Assembly (NCBI RefSeq): GCF_009696615.1 | Contig: NZ_VULO01000011.1 | Location: 62,001 to 126,000, forward strand | Direction of reading: 5' to 3' | Source: Scrofimicrobium canadense | Lineage (GTDB): Bacteria > Actinomycetota > Actinomycetes > Actinomycetales > Actinomycetaceae | Length of the DNA: 64,000 nt | Part shown: positions 1 through 8,803 of the stretch, in pieces | Numbering within the stretch: the first letter of the stretch is position 1 | Layout of the letters: each line of letters starts with the position of its first letter | The notes under the pieces: model-generated | The model's database searches: none | Told to the model about the DNA's origin: nothing | The model's input: only the letters and a program-made list of their open reading frames with translations | Translations under genes and position numbers: made by a program

Positions 1-1
1 G

Positions 2-91
2 CATCGAGACTTGTCGGACCTTGACGTTATCCTCGCAGCATCAGATAGAAACATCGACGCAGAGGTAGAGGCTTGGGAGGAACAACCCTGA
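2..91 (+). CDS. C-terminal end of an unidentified gene, cut by the window edge
   Basis: Frame 2 is open from the window edge to a TGA at 89-91, giving about 29 residues rich in acidic side chains and ending WEEQP. The tail is too short to identify. An ImmA-type peptidase gene starts in the overlapping CTGA, and such peptidases usually follow an XRE-family repressor gene, so a repressor C-terminus is the natural guess. That is inference from context only. Confidence 0.45.
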   Translation, partial: HRDLSDLDVILAASDRNIDAEVEAWEEQP

Positions 92-513
92 ACAACACAT
101 TGGCCCACGCGAAGAACATCGGTTTGGAAGTCGAAGAAGCACCACTCCGCGGCTCGCTCAACGCCGTCCTCTTGGAAGGAGGCCGCGTGATCCTCAACGA
201 AGCTCGCACCGAAGCGACCAAACGGTACGCGCTAGCCCACGAATGCGGCCACTGGAAATACGGCCACGACTGGAGACTAGAACACACTATCGAACGTGAT
301 GAATACCAGGCAGACCGCTACGCAGCCCACCTCCTCATCAGCCCCATCGAATACGCACGCGCCGAAGAAATGTTCGAAGGACACATAGGGGCGATAAGTC
401 GAGAGCTACTCGTCCCCGCCCACGTCCTCAAGATTTGGCAGGCAGACGCCGACAGCGTAATAAAAACCGCGCTAGCCACGCTAACTCTTCCCGGTGAGCG
501 CCATGCCTCGTGA
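88..513 (+). CDS. ImmA/IrrE-family metallopeptidase
   Basis: This predicted zinc metallopeptidase has HECGH at residues 51-55 and a downstream acidic EYQAD segment near residue 72 that would supply the third ligand. In the ImmA family such proteins cleave or inactivate a partner XRE repressor and control excision of integrative elements. The best start is a CTG at 88. It overlaps the upstream TGA as CTGA and has GGGAGG at 75-80 seven bases away. An in-frame TTG at 73 would lie before that site. The gene is followed with a short overlap by an integrase, which fits the regulatory module of an integrated element. The family call is firm; the target repressor lies outside the window. Confidence 0.85.
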   Translation: MNNTLAHAKNIGLEVEEAPLRGSLNAVLLEGGRVILNEARTEATKRYALAHECGHWKYGHDWRLEHTIERDEYQADRYAAHLLISPIEYARAEEMFEGHIGAISRELLVPAHVLKIWQADADSVIKTALATLTLPGERHAS

Positions 514-1780
514 ACGAATCCCCCTCGGCACATGGACCACCGTAAAAGCCCACCCATACACGCCAAACGGCACCAAGAAAAACGGGTCCAAAAAATGGCG
601 CAGGCTCACCGCAGAAGAACAAAAAGACCTTAAACAATTCTCGGAAATCCGCTGGCGGGCAAGCGTCTACTACCGGGGCAAAAACGGGCACCGGCAACGC
701 GCCGAAGCATGGGCACCCAGCAGGGCCGCCGCGATCCGAGCAGTCAACAAAAAACTCCCCGACAGAGTTGACACCGCCCTCAACATTCGTGAGCAAAAAA
801 CCACTGTCGAACACATGGCAATGAAGTGGTGGACCTTCTACGAGAAAGAAGACTCCGCAAGAAAGCAAACTAAAGACACATACAAAGATGCTTTAGACAG
901 GCATGTCCTCCCACATTTCGGCGGCTACACCATCCAAGAGGTCACCACCGGTCTCCTGACTGACAAACTTCGACAAATAGCCGAGGGGGCACCATCGAAT
1001 GCGTGGTTTGCTCGCGTAGTACTCAAACACATTTTCACTTTCGCCGTGCGCCGCGACGCAATAGAAAACAATCCCGTTGAAGGCACCCCTACTTTCAAAA
1101 CTAAATCTGAAGCGCCAGTTGCGGCGACCTTAGAGCAGCTGCAGCAAGTACGAAAAGTCATTATGGACTGGCAAGCCGGGCAAACCTTCGGACCTGCACG
1201 GGGCGAGAAACTTCTCGATGTGTTGGACCTAATGCTTGTTGTTGCTTGCCGCACCGGTGAAGCTCTAGCGGTTCGCGCACAAGATTTGCAGCAGGTGGCG
1301 CCTGAGCGCATCCCTTTTGCGCCTCGCTACACTATTGCGCTCTCAGGGACGGTTATTTCACCCCGTGATGGGAGCACGCCATATAGACAGGCGCACCCAA
1401 AAACTAAAGCCGGGTTCCGCACTCCTTATATCCCTGCTGAGATGGCACATCGTCTTTTTGCTCGGATCAAGAACAATCCTGCGAATGATGAGGGGCTGAT
1501 TTTCCCCACCCGTGACGGCCGCCCCATGAGCCCAAATAATTTCCGGTCAGCGCTGCGGCGCGCGTTGAAGGGGAGCGAATTTGAGGGCGCATTGAAGCCA
1601 TATTTGATGCGTAAGACTGCGGCAACAGAAGTGGCTCATGAGATGAGTATTGAAGAAGCGAGAGTGTTGTTGGGTCATACTGATCGCAGGACGACGGAAA
1701 AGTTTTATGCCGAGCATGATGTTTCTGTTCCAGATACGTCGGCTGTGTTGGGTGATCTGTTGAAGCGTGCCCGAAGTTGA
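503..1780 (+). CDS. tyrosine-type site-specific integrase
   Basis: This is a phage or ICE-type tyrosine recombinase of about 425 residues, with an N-terminal arm-binding and SAM-like region (to about residue 195) and a C-terminal catalytic domain. Visible catalytic positions are Arg250 (CRTGEA), a Lys in PKTKAG near 300, Arg370 (LMRKTAAT), His392 (LLGHTD) and Tyr402. The residue that is normally His in the HxxR box is Tyr367. The ATG at 503 is preferred over the GTG at 494 because GGTGAG lies just before it. The start overlaps the end of the ImmA gene. The gene points at tRNA-Lys 90 bp away, the usual geometry for integration into the 3' end of a tRNA gene. The rest of the element must lie to the left of the window. 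Confidence 0.93.
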   Translation: MPRERIPLGTWTTVKAHPYTPNGTKKNGSKKWRRLTAEEQKDLKQFSEIRWRASVYYRGKNGHRQRAEAWAPSRAAAIRAVNKKLPDRVDTALNIREQKTTVEHMAMKWWTFYEKEDSARKQTKDTYKDALDRHVLPHFGGYTIQEVTTGLLTDKLRQIAEGAPSNAWFARVVLKHIFTFAVRRDAIENNPVEGTPTFKTKSEAPVAATLEQLQQVRKVIMDWQAGQTFGPARGEKLLDVLDLMLVVACRTGEALAVRAQDLQQVAPERIPFAPRYTIALSGTVISPRDGSTPYRQAHPKTKAGFRTPYIPAEMAHRLFARIKNNPANDEGLIFPTRDGRPMSPNNFRSALRRALKGSEFEGALKPYLMRKTAATEVAHEMSIEEARVLLGHTDRRTTEKFYAEHDVSVPDTSAVLGDLLKRARS

Positions 1781-1818
1781 AAGTGGGGGGAAAGTGGGGG
1801 GAAGCCCGTTTTAGGGCA

Positions 1819-1864
1819 CAAAAAAGGCTCTGACCCAGAACTGAAGTCCAGGTCAGAGCCTTTT
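1819..1864. terminator. bidirectional intrinsic terminator between integrase and tRNA-Lys
   Basis: A perfect 10-bp stem (GGCTCTGACC at 1826-1835, GGTCAGAGCC at 1851-1860) is flanked by an A-run before and a short T-run after. It can therefore end transcription of both the integrase and the oppositely oriented tRNA. Confidence 0.8.
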
Positions 1865-1869
1865 AGCTG

Positions 1870-1942
1870 TGCGCCATGGGGGACTTGAACCCTCAACCCT
1901 CTGATTAAGAGTCAGATGCTCTGCCAGTTGAGCTAATGGCGC
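1870..1942 (-). tRNA. tRNA-Lys (anticodon CTT)
   Basis: This is a 73-nt cloverleaf on the minus strand. The acceptor stem is 1936-1942 paired with 1871-1877, the discriminator base is A, the TTCAAGT T-loop is present, and the anticodon loop CTCTTAA sits in a perfect TCTGA/TCAGA stem. The CCA is not encoded. The 3' end faces the integrase, so this is the probable attachment site. Confidence 0.95.
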
Positions 1943-2034
1943 CTCAACGAAAAACTACTTTAGTGGAGATAGCCCTCGCCACGCAAACCATTTTGGTTCT
2001 TTTATGCAGATAGTGGTGCACCTAATACTCTTGG

Positions 2035-2477
2035 ATGATGAAAATATGCCTCATGGATATCTCAGATTACGATGCACTTCGGCATCTGTGGCTTAATACG
2101 GCCGGTCTAGCTCTCAACAGCATCGACGATAGTCGGGAGGGGATCGAAAAGTACCTGCTACGAAATCCGACAACGTGTTTTGTTGCCGAAGAAAAAGGAC
2201 GCCTCCTTGGGGCATCCTTGCTGGGCACGATGGGCGGCGAGGATTCATTTACCATTTAGCAGTCGAGGATGATCAGAGACAACGAGGAATCGGACGTGCG
2301 CTCACCAATGCTGCCAATGAGGCACTTCGGCATGAAGGAATCGTTAAGGTGGCGTTACTGGTGCTTCAGGAAAATGAAAATGCAAACAGATACTGGGAGC
2401 ACGTAGGGTATACAACGCGCCCTGAGATTGTGTATCGAAATCTCGAACTGTTCCCTTCAGAAGTTCATGCGACGTAG
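2035..2477 (+). pseudogene. GNAT-family N-acetyltransferase, broken by a one-base frameshift
   Basis: Two overlapping reading frames together encode one complete GNAT protein of about 147 residues. Frame 1 (2035 to about 2222) gives the N-terminal half up to LLGAS. The frame used from 2223 gives GHDGRRGFIYHLAV followed by the acetyl-CoA loop RQRGIGRAL and the C-terminal half, ending at 2477. A one-base loss near 2213-2223 would produce this, and frame 1 otherwise stops at 2259. The C-terminal signature is clean, so the loss is recent or a sequencing error. The substrate is unknown. The gene stands alone between tRNA-Lys and the VKOR gene. Confidence 0.75.
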
Positions 2478-2550
2478 ATACGTGGAGAGGAAAGCCTAGC
2501 TGCTTGCTGCTCTCGGCAAACCTGCAAATATCACCACCATCGGTTGTGAG

Positions 2551-3204
2551 ATGGACCTAGGCCCGTCAAACAAATACGCTGGGACAATGACACGTAACAT
2601 ACATGCCCGCAACGACTCCGATACGTCTATGAGTATCGTTAATGCGATTTGTCTGATTCTCTTTGGCGGACTTGGCCTCTATGCCTCATTCATGCTGATT
2701 CAGTCTGAGCTGATTTTGTTGAAGGATGATGGTGCGACTCTAGGATGCGATGTCAATCCATTGGTTGCGTGTTCAAGCTCTCTCATTGCTCCGGAGTCAT
2801 CGCTCTTCGGTACTCCAAATTCTGTGATTGGTATCGCAGTTTTCACGGTGTTTATTACCTTGGGAGTGTTGCTGGCCAGTCGTACACTTTTGCCGAGGTG
2901 GGTATGGTGGGGCTGGGTTATGGGGACTGGTGCCGGATTGATCTATGTGGGTTACTTCGTTTACCTGTCGGTGTCCCATTTCCGCACCCTGTGCCCCTAT
3001 TGCATGCTTACATGGGTCGCTTTCATTGGGGTGGCATCGATTGTCTGGACCCAAGCCGCTGCGGGAGGGCAGCTGGGGGACAAAGTAATGTCGGCCGGTA
3101 AGACCCTCAGGTCTCTTTGGTGGGTGATTGCAGTGGGGATTGTGGCCTTGATCGCGATTGTTATATTGATCGTCTTGCGGGACAGGGTAGCGCTCCTCTT
3201 CTAG
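2551..3204 (+). CDS. vitamin K epoxide reductase (VKOR) family membrane protein
   Basis: This is a polytopic membrane protein of 217 residues with the bacterial VKOR layout. It has a loop cysteine pair (Cys66 and Cys74 in CDVNPLVAC) and an active-site CPYC (Cys148-Cys151) inside a transmembrane segment. Bacterial VKOR reoxidises DsbA-like thiol oxidases and passes the electrons to menaquinone. A DsbA/FrnE-type protein is encoded at 21763-22422, though FrnE proteins are often cytoplasmic, so the pairing is only a possibility. The ATG at 2587 is an alternative start; neither has a strong ribosome binding site. There are five hydrophobic stretches by eye. The next gene starts ten bases downstream. 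Confidence 0.88.
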   Translation: MDLGPSNKYAGTMTRNIHARNDSDTSMSIVNAICLILFGGLGLYASFMLIQSELILLKDDGATLGCDVNPLVACSSSLIAPESSLFGTPNSVIGIAVFTVFITLGVLLASRTLLPRWVWWGWVMGTGAGLIYVGYFVYLSVSHFRTLCPYCMLTWVAFIGVASIVWTQAAAGGQLGDKVMSAGKTLRSLWWVIAVGIVALIAIVILIVLRDRVALLF

Positions 3205-3213
3205 ACTGGGGGC

Positions 3214-3963
3214 ATGAGCACAAACTCGGTTGTGGCAGAGGACTACCTCAAAACCCTTTATGCAGGTGAAGAACGCGGTGAAAGTGCGTTGGGGGTAACG
3301 GAATTGGCTAAAAGGATGTCAGTTACTCCTTCCACTGCTTCGGAGACGGTGCGTCGTCTGAAAAAAGATGGGTTGGTGGAGCATTCCCCTTATCAGAAAG
3401 TGCGTCTCACGAAAAAGGGACGTCTGGGGGCGCTTGCAGTAATACGCAGACACCGCCTTTTAGAAACCTACCTCTACGAAAAACTGGGTTTTGAATGGGA
3501 TGAGGTGCATCCCGAAGCAGACGCATTGGAACACGCGGCATCCGACGCATTGCTGGATCGCATTGATCAGATTCTTGGCTGCCCCACACGTGATCCGCAT
3601 GGTGACCCAATACCGCAGTTGAATGAAGACTATGTTCCGCCCAGAGTGAGGCCGCTCGACGAGGTTGGTAAAGGCCAGTCGGCAACTGTTGCACGTATCA
3701 GTGATGAAGAACCTGCTTTGTTGCGACACCTCGAATCGCTTGGAGTCGTGCCAGATGCGCATATTGAAGTTGTTGACAAGCTAGGATTTGCAGGGTTGCT
3801 TCGAGTAAGAATCACTCCACCTGAAGACTGGCATCCGCGCAATGCCGCTGGACTACACGCCAGCGTTGCCCCAGGCCAAGAATCTTCCTTTGACCTGGGA
3901 GACATGGCTGTTCAGTCGATATGGGTATCAGTTGGAGGGGATGAAGGAAGCGAACCCCGCTGA
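3214..3963 (+). CDS. DtxR/MntR-family metal-dependent repressor, manganese-type site
   Basis: This protein of 249 residues has an N-terminal winged helix (about 1-70), a metal-binding dimerisation domain (71-140) and a C-terminal SH3/FeoA-like domain (from about 150). Visible candidate ligands are Asp10, His80, Asp103, Glu106, His107 and Cys123. Asp10 replaces the Met10 of DtxR, and Asp103 sits where DtxR has Cys102. In MntR an acidic residue at position 10 favours manganese. I therefore infer a manganese-responsive regulator of metal uptake, although iron cannot be ruled out. No transporter gene is adjacent. The 3' end overlaps the convergent HIT gene by 36 bp. Confidence 0.85.
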   Translation: MSTNSVVAEDYLKTLYAGEERGESALGVTELAKRMSVTPSTASETVRRLKKDGLVEHSPYQKVRLTKKGRLGALAVIRRHRLLETYLYEKLGFEWDEVHPEADALEHAASDALLDRIDQILGCPTRDPHGDPIPQLNEDYVPPRVRPLDEVGKGQSATVARISDEEPALLRHLESLGVVPDAHIEVVDKLGFAGLLRVRITPPEDWHPRNAAGLHASVAPGQESSFDLGDMAVQSIWVSVGGDEGSEPR

Positions 3964-4353
3964 CCGTAGGGTCCCTCGGAGTAGATCCGCAGCTGCGGCA
4001 AGTTCTTCTGGCTCTGCTTTTGTTGCCCGCGAGAGCAAACAATCCATCTCCGTATGTGCAGGAATCACGTGAATGTGGGTGTGGGGCACCTCGAATCCCG
4101 CGATGACGACAGCTGCGCGTGGAGCGTGAAAGGCCTCGATCTGTGCATTGCCGATGTGTTGGGATACTTCCGTAATGTGATGCAGTAGCTCCGTCGGTAG
4201 ATCAGTCCATTTGGAGACGGGTTCGCGAGGAATAACCAGCGCGTGGCCTGGCGATACTGGCTCAATCGTCATAATTGCAACACATTGGGAGTCTTCCCAA
4301 ATGAACTCGCCTGGGATGTTTCGGGCCATGATTGATTCAAAAATTGTGCTCAT
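3928..4353 (-). CDS. HIT-family nucleotide hydrolase
   Basis: This 141-residue protein carries the histidine triad His91-Thr-His93-Ile-His95 followed by VIP, which marks HIT hydrolases acting on adenosine or dinucleoside polyphosphates or AMP-linked compounds. The N-terminal strand-helix pattern (GHALVIPREPVSKW near 37-50) is also typical. It is convergent with the metal regulator and divergent from dps, so it is probably transcribed alone. The physiological substrate is unknown. Confidence 0.92.
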   Translation of the reverse strand: MSTIFESIMARNIPGEFIWEDSQCVAIMTIEPVSPGHALVIPREPVSKWTDLPTELLHHITEVSQHIGNAQIEAFHAPRAAVVIAGFEVPHTHIHVIPAHTEMDCLLSRATKAEPEELAAAADLLRGTLRSAGFASFIPSN

Positions 4354-4445
4354 AGTGCTATTTTGCTCGGTTCGTGCTGACGTATCAGGGCGACCCGCCT
4401 AGAGTAGAAGAGAAAGAGAAAACTAGTCGAGATGGAGGAGGACAT

Positions 4446-4895
4446 ATGGCACCCGAACCAGTCGTAGCCGATGCCTTACAGCAAACTTTGGTTGACCTCA
4501 TTTCCTTGGAGCTTCAATCCAAACAAGCTCATTGGAACATTCGTGGTGCGCGTTTCCGCGCTTTGCACCTTGCTTTGGATGAGGTTGTTGATGCTGCACG
4601 CGAGCAGGCTGATACTGTGGCTGAGCGACTCGCACAGATCGGCGGCATTCCTGATGGGCGCGTAACTGCTGTCAGTCAGACTTCTAGCCTGGAAGAGATT
4701 GACTATGGTTTGCTCGAGGTGGATAAGACTTATCAACTTATGGCAGAGAAGGTGCAGGAAGTCTCTGATCGAATCAAGTCGGTCATTGAGCCTGTAGATG
4801 AGAAGTGCCACGTTTCTGGAGACATTCTCATTGCCGCCGCGGAAACCTTGGATAAGCAGGCATGGCTGTTGCGCAGTGCAACTGAAGGTGCGTGA
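4446..4895 (+). CDS. dps: Dps-type ferritin-like DNA-protection protein
   Basis: This 149-residue four-helix protein has ferroxidase-site residues typical of Dps: His29-Trp30 in KQAHWN, His41, Asp45 and the following acidic helix up to Glu60. Dps oxidises and stores iron and shields DNA during oxidative stress or starvation. The ATG at 4446 is preferred to a start at 4374 because GGAGGAGG lies directly upstream. A terminator follows at 4920. The gene is near a metal-dependent repressor, but no operator is evident, so regulation is unproven. Confidence 0.92.
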   Translation: MAPEPVVADALQQTLVDLISLELQSKQAHWNIRGARFRALHLALDEVVDAAREQADTVAERLAQIGGIPDGRVTAVSQTSSLEEIDYGLLEVDKTYQLMAEKVQEVSDRIKSVIEPVDEKCHVSGDILIAAAETLDKQAWLLRSATEGA

Positions 4896-4919
4896 CACGT
4901 TAACTTCAGGCAGCAGACA

Positions 4920-4958
4920 AAAGGGGTTGTCTCGGACATGACGGGGCAACCTCTTTTT
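4920..4958 (+). terminator. intrinsic terminator after dps
   Basis: The arms AAAGGGGTTG (4920-4929) and CAACCTCTTT (4947-4956) pair with one G-T wobble and are followed by T residues. It separates dps from leuS. Confidence 0.7.
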
Positions 4959-5003
4959 GTTGCGCTACTCTAGCGGGGGACGTTCTATGGAGGAAGGCAC
5001 ATT

Positions 5004-7868
5004 GTGGATGATGTAGCGCGCGAACCAGAGTTTCGCTATACAGCAAAACTTGCGGATCAGATCGAACACAAGTGGCAGGAAACATGGGATAGGGACGGCA
5101 CTTTTAATGCCGACAATCCAGTAGGTGATCTTGCGGGGGCCGGGGCTCAAAAGCAGCCGTGGTTTGTGATGGATATGTTCCCTTACCCCTCGGGTGCTGG
5201 GCTGCATGTTGGGCACCCGCTGGGATATATCGCGACTGACACCCTTGCGCGTTATCAACGCATGCAAGGAAAAAACGTTCTCTACACACTGGGTTTTGAT
5301 GCCTTCGGACTTCCTGCAGAGCAATATGCGATCCAAACTGGTCAGCATCCACGAAAGACCACTCTTGACGCCATTGCAAATATGACGTCACAACTGGCGC
5401 GGCTGGGTCTTTCGCATGACCCCCGCCGTTCTTTCGCCACGATCGATGACGATTACGTGAAATGGACCCAGTGGATTTTCCTGCAGATTTTCAATTCCTG
5501 GTTTGACCCTGAAGAACCTAATGGAGAAGGCGGCTTAGGAAAAGCCCGGCCCATTCAGGATCTTATCGATCAATTTGCCAGGGGTGAGCGTTCGACACCG
5601 GATGGAAGACCGTGGAATACGCTTTCAGCCGCCGAAAGATCTGCAGTACTTGACGAATATCGGTTGGCGTATGTGTCAGAGTCCCCGGTGAACTGGTGCC
5701 CAGGTTTAGGAACGGTTCTTGCTAATGAAGAAGTGACCGCGGACGGCCGTTCTGAGCGGGGGAATTTCCCGGTATTTACTCGTAGCCTCAAACAATGGAA
5801 TATGAGGATTACCGCCTATTCGGATCGTCTAGTTGAAGCATTGGACTACATTGATTGGCCGGACAAGGTTCGCTCGATGCAGAAACATTGGATCGGCAAG
5901 TCTACTGGAGCCACGGTCCGTTTTGATGTTGCTGGTCGAGGTGAACTTCAGGTGTTTACGACTCGCCCAGATACGCTTTTCGGGGCAACATTTATGGTTG
6001 TAGCTCCCGAACACCCGATCCTCGAAGCAGCCTTGGCCCAGCAATGGCCAGAAGGAACCAGGGACGCCTGGACGGGTGGCAAGACCAGTCCGGCTCAGGC
6101 CGTAGCTGACTATAAAGACTGGTCTTCACATCGTAGTGACGTTGAACGTCAAGCCGATGCTGGCGAAAAGACAGGTGTCTTTACCGGTCTCTACGGGACT
6201 AATCCAGTCAATGGGAAACCAGTTCCGATTTTCGTTGCTGACTATGTCCTTATGGGATACGGCACTGGGGCCATCATGGCTGTGCCAGCGCATGACCAGA
6301 GAGACTTCGAATTCGCAACCAAATTTGATCTCGATATTATTCCGACTATTCAACCTGAAGAAGGCTTTGATATCAGTCAGGAAGCGTGGACGGGTGATGG
6401 AGTTCTCATCAACTCGGAAAATGAGGAGATTTCCCTCAACGGGTTGAACAAACAAGAGGCAATAACTCGAATCATCGAATGGTTAGAAGCAAAGTCGCTA
6501 GGTGATCCGACTACCACCTATCGACTACGCGATTGGCTGTTCTCACGTCAGCGCTATTGGGGAGAACCTTTCCCCATTGTCTACGCCGAAGACGGATCAG
6601 TCCATGCGCTGCCCGAAGAAATGCTCCCTGTGACACTTCCGCACCTGGATGATTTTTCCCCGCGCACTTTTGACCCCGAGGACGCAAATTCAAACCCTGA
6701 AACTCCCCTGGGCAGAGCCAAGGACTGGCTTTCTGTTGAGCTAGATCTTGGCGATGGACTTCAGACCTACTATCGCGATACAAATACCATGCCAAACTGG
6801 GCTGGGTCATGCTACTACGAGCTTCGATATGTGGATCCGAAAGAAAAAGATGCGCTGATTCAACCCGAGAATGACACATACTGGATGGGGCCGCGGGATG
6901 GAAAAGCCCGAGGAGGCGTTGATCTGTATGTTGGCGGTGTCGAACATGCTGTATTGCACTTGCTCTACGCTCGCTTCTGGCAAAAGGTCCTCTTTGATCT
7001 GGGGTACGTCAAAGCTGCCGAGCCGTTCCATCGGCTCTTCAATCAAGGGTATGTCATGGCGTATGCCTTCACTGATGAGCGGGGAGTGTATGTGCCTGCT
7101 GAAGAGGTGGAAGGCGATGAAAAATCCGGTTTTACGTATCAAGGAAAGCCGGTCACCCGCGAATACGGCAAGATGGGGAAGTCCCTCAAAAACTCGGTAA
7201 CTCCCGACGAGATGTGTGAGCGCTATGGGGCTGACACATTCCGCTTGTATGAGATGTCGATGGGACCCCTCGATTTGTCGCGGCCCTGGGAAACACGCGC
7301 TGTTGTTGGCGCGCAAAGATTCCTGCAACGGTTGTGGCGAAATGTGATTAACGAGGACACTGGTGAGCTTCTTGTCAGCGAAGAAGAAGCAGATCTCGAT
7401 ACGAAACGACTGGTTGCAAAGACGATTGCAGAAGTGACTGAAGAGTATGACAACCTGCGAATCAACACGGCTATTGCCCGCATGATCGTGCTCAATAATC
7501 ACCTGACTGGACTTGTATCGGTTCCGCGCGAAGCTATTGAGCCGTTGGTGCTTCTACTTTCACCGGTTGCCCCGCACATTTGCGAGGAGCTGTGGTCACG
7601 CCTGGGACATGATGAATCTGTGTCCAGAGCAGTGTTCCCCAAGGTTCACGATGAGTCACTACTAGTGGACGAAACGGTGACCTGTATTGTGCAGGTCAAT
7701 GGAAAGCTGCGCGCCAAACTCGAGGTAGCCGCTGATATTGACGATTCCGAACTTGAGCAATGCGCACTTGCGGCAGACCCCATCGTTAAGCATTTGGATG
7801 GGCGGGTACCGCTCAAGGTGATTGTGAGGGCGCCAAAACTGGTTAATGTTGTGTTGCCGAAGGCATAG
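5004..7868 (+). CDS. leuS: leucyl-tRNA synthetase
   Basis: This 954-residue class I aminoacyl-tRNA synthetase charges tRNA-Leu. The HIGH-type motif is HVGH at 68-71 and the KMSKS-type loop is KMGKS at 723-727. A CP1 editing domain lies between them (region around the [14 protein letters not shown] segment) and an anticodon-binding domain ends the protein. The GTG start at 5004 follows GGAGGAAGG at a suitable distance. No T-box or leader peptide was seen between the dps terminator and the start. The stop is two bases before the Nei-type glycosylase gene, so the two are probably co-transcribed. Confidence 0.98.
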   Translation: MDDVAREPEFRYTAKLADQIEHKWQETWDRDGTFNADNPVGDLAGAGAQKQPWFVMDMFPYPSGAGLHVGHPLGYIATDTLARYQRMQGKNVLYTLGFDAFGLPAEQYAIQTGQHPRKTTLDAIANMTSQLARLGLSHDPRRSFATIDDDYVKWTQWIFLQIFNSWFDPEEPNGEGGLGKARPIQDLIDQFARGERSTPDGRPWNTLSAAERSAVLDEYRLAYVSESPVNWCPGLGTVLANEEVTADGRSERGNFPVFTRSLKQWNMRITAYSDRLVEALDYIDWPDKVRSMQKHWIGKSTGATVRFDVAGRGELQVFTTRPDTLFGATFMVVAPEHPILEAALAQQWPEGTRDAWTGGKTSPAQAVADYKDWSSHRSDVERQADAGEKTGVFTGLYGTNPVNGKPVPIFVADYVLMGYGTGAIMAVPAHDQRDFEFATKFDLDIIPTIQPEEGFDISQEAWTGDGVLINSENEEISLNGLNKQEAITRIIEWLEAKSLGDPTTTYRLRDWLFSRQRYWGEPFPIVYAEDGSVHALPEEMLPVTLPHLDDFSPRTFDPEDANSNPETPLGRAKDWLSVELDLGDGLQTYYRDTNTMPNWAGSCYYELRYVDPKEKDALIQPENDTYWMGPRDGKARGGVDLYVGGVEHAVLHLLYARFWQKVLFDLGYVKAAEPFHRLFNQGYVMAYAFTDERGVYVPAEEVEGDEKSGFTYQGKPVTREYGKMGKSLKNSVTPDEMCERYGADTFRLYEMSMGPLDLSRPWETRAVVGAQRFLQRLWRNVINEDTGELLVSEEEADLDTKRLVAKTIAEVTEEYDNLRINTAIARMIVLNNHLTGLVSVPREAIEPLVLLLSPVAPHICEELWSRLGHDESVSRAVFPKVHDESLLVDETVTCIVQVNGKLRAKLEVAADIDDSELEQCALAADPIVKHLDGRVPLKVIVRAPKLVNVVLPKA

Positions 7869-7870
7869 GG

Positions 7871-8734
7871 ATGCCAGAAGGTCATTCGATACGGCGCCTA
7901 GCCTCAGCTTTTGAACAGCTATTTCTTGGGCGGCGGTGTCAGGTATCGTCTCCCCAAGGCCGTTTTGCTGCGGGCGCACGGTTACTCGATGGGCATGTCA
8001 TGACAGAGGTGATGGCTCATGGCAAACATCTATTTCTGGGCTTTGGCGACGAACCGTTATGGTTACATATCCATTTGGGACTTTATGGGGCATGGCGTTT
8101 TGCTGGTCCTGCGGCGGGGATTGCCGCGATTGGGGCGCCTCGAAAGATAGATCCTGATAGAGCCATGACGGGTGAGCTTGTGGAGGACTGGCAGCCTGCT
8201 CAACCCATCGGTCAGGTGAGGTTGAGGCTTTTGACTTCCGATTGTGTGGCGGATGTAACTGGCCCCAATACGTGTGAAGTGCTAGGTGACATTTCCTCTG
8301 TGCTTGGGCGCTTAGGTCCTGATCCTTTGAAGAACGAAACAGGTGATCGTGAGATTTTCACTAGTGCCATTCGCTCGTCGAAACGACCTGTAGGTGAGTT
8401 GCTCCTCGACCAGAAAATTGCGGCAGGGGTGGGCAACATTTTTAGAGCAGAAGCGCTCTTTCGCCAAGGAATTGCTCCGGGAAGGTCGGGTGAAAAAGTC
8501 TCTCAAAAGCGGCTCAACTCCTTATGGGACGATTTGGTGCTATTGATGAACCGGGCTGTGCTCAACGGTCATATCGTGACAGTGGAGCCCAATACGGAAG
8601 CTATTGATCCTGAGAGCGAGGCTTGGTATGTGTACCACCGAGCGGGCAAACCCTGTTTGGAGTGCAATGGCAAAGTAGCTATGAAAAAGGTCCACGGACG
8701 TACGCTCTTTTGGTGCCCCCGCTGCCAAAGATGA
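7871..8734 (+). CDS. Fpg/Nei-family DNA glycosylase (Nei2-like)
   Basis: This base-excision repair enzyme of 287 residues begins MPEGH, giving the catalytic Pro2 and Glu3 of the family after Met removal. It carries a helix-two-turn-helix segment (VGNIFRAEALFRQGI near 190-205) and a C-terminal zinc finger with Cys262, Cys265, Cys282 and Cys285. The MPEGHS start fits the Nei2-like actinobacterial subgroup that removes oxidised pyrimidines. The exact lesion specificity cannot be read from sequence. It directly follows leuS. Confidence 0.9.
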   Translation: MPEGHSIRRLASAFEQLFLGRRCQVSSPQGRFAAGARLLDGHVMTEVMAHGKHLFLGFGDEPLWLHIHLGLYGAWRFAGPAAGIAAIGAPRKIDPDRAMTGELVEDWQPAQPIGQVRLRLLTSDCVADVTGPNTCEVLGDISSVLGRLGPDPLKNETGDREIFTSAIRSSKRPVGELLLDQKIAAGVGNIFRAEALFRQGIAPGRSGEKVSQKRLNSLWDDLVLLMNRAVLNGHIVTVEPNTEAIDPESEAWYVYHRAGKPCLECNGKVAMKKVHGRTLFWCPRCQR

Positions 8735-8803
8735 ACTCAACATTACAGTGATCTTCGAGTTAAGCTGGTAAATAATCCGGTCAATCCGATGGAGGAGAGC
8801 AGC

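Noticed and set aside
4896-5003. T-box or leader peptide before leuS
   Set aside because: The region holds only the dps terminator, with no tandem Leu codons in a short frame and no T-box sequence.
6807-7502. 231-residue minus-strand frame opposite leuS
   Set aside because: leuS is continuous and conserved here; the opposite frame has no recognisable feature.
8741-8748. Another copy of the cassette end (CATTACAG) after the Nei-type gene
   Set aside because: Only eight bases match and the following sequence diverges; this is expected by chance.
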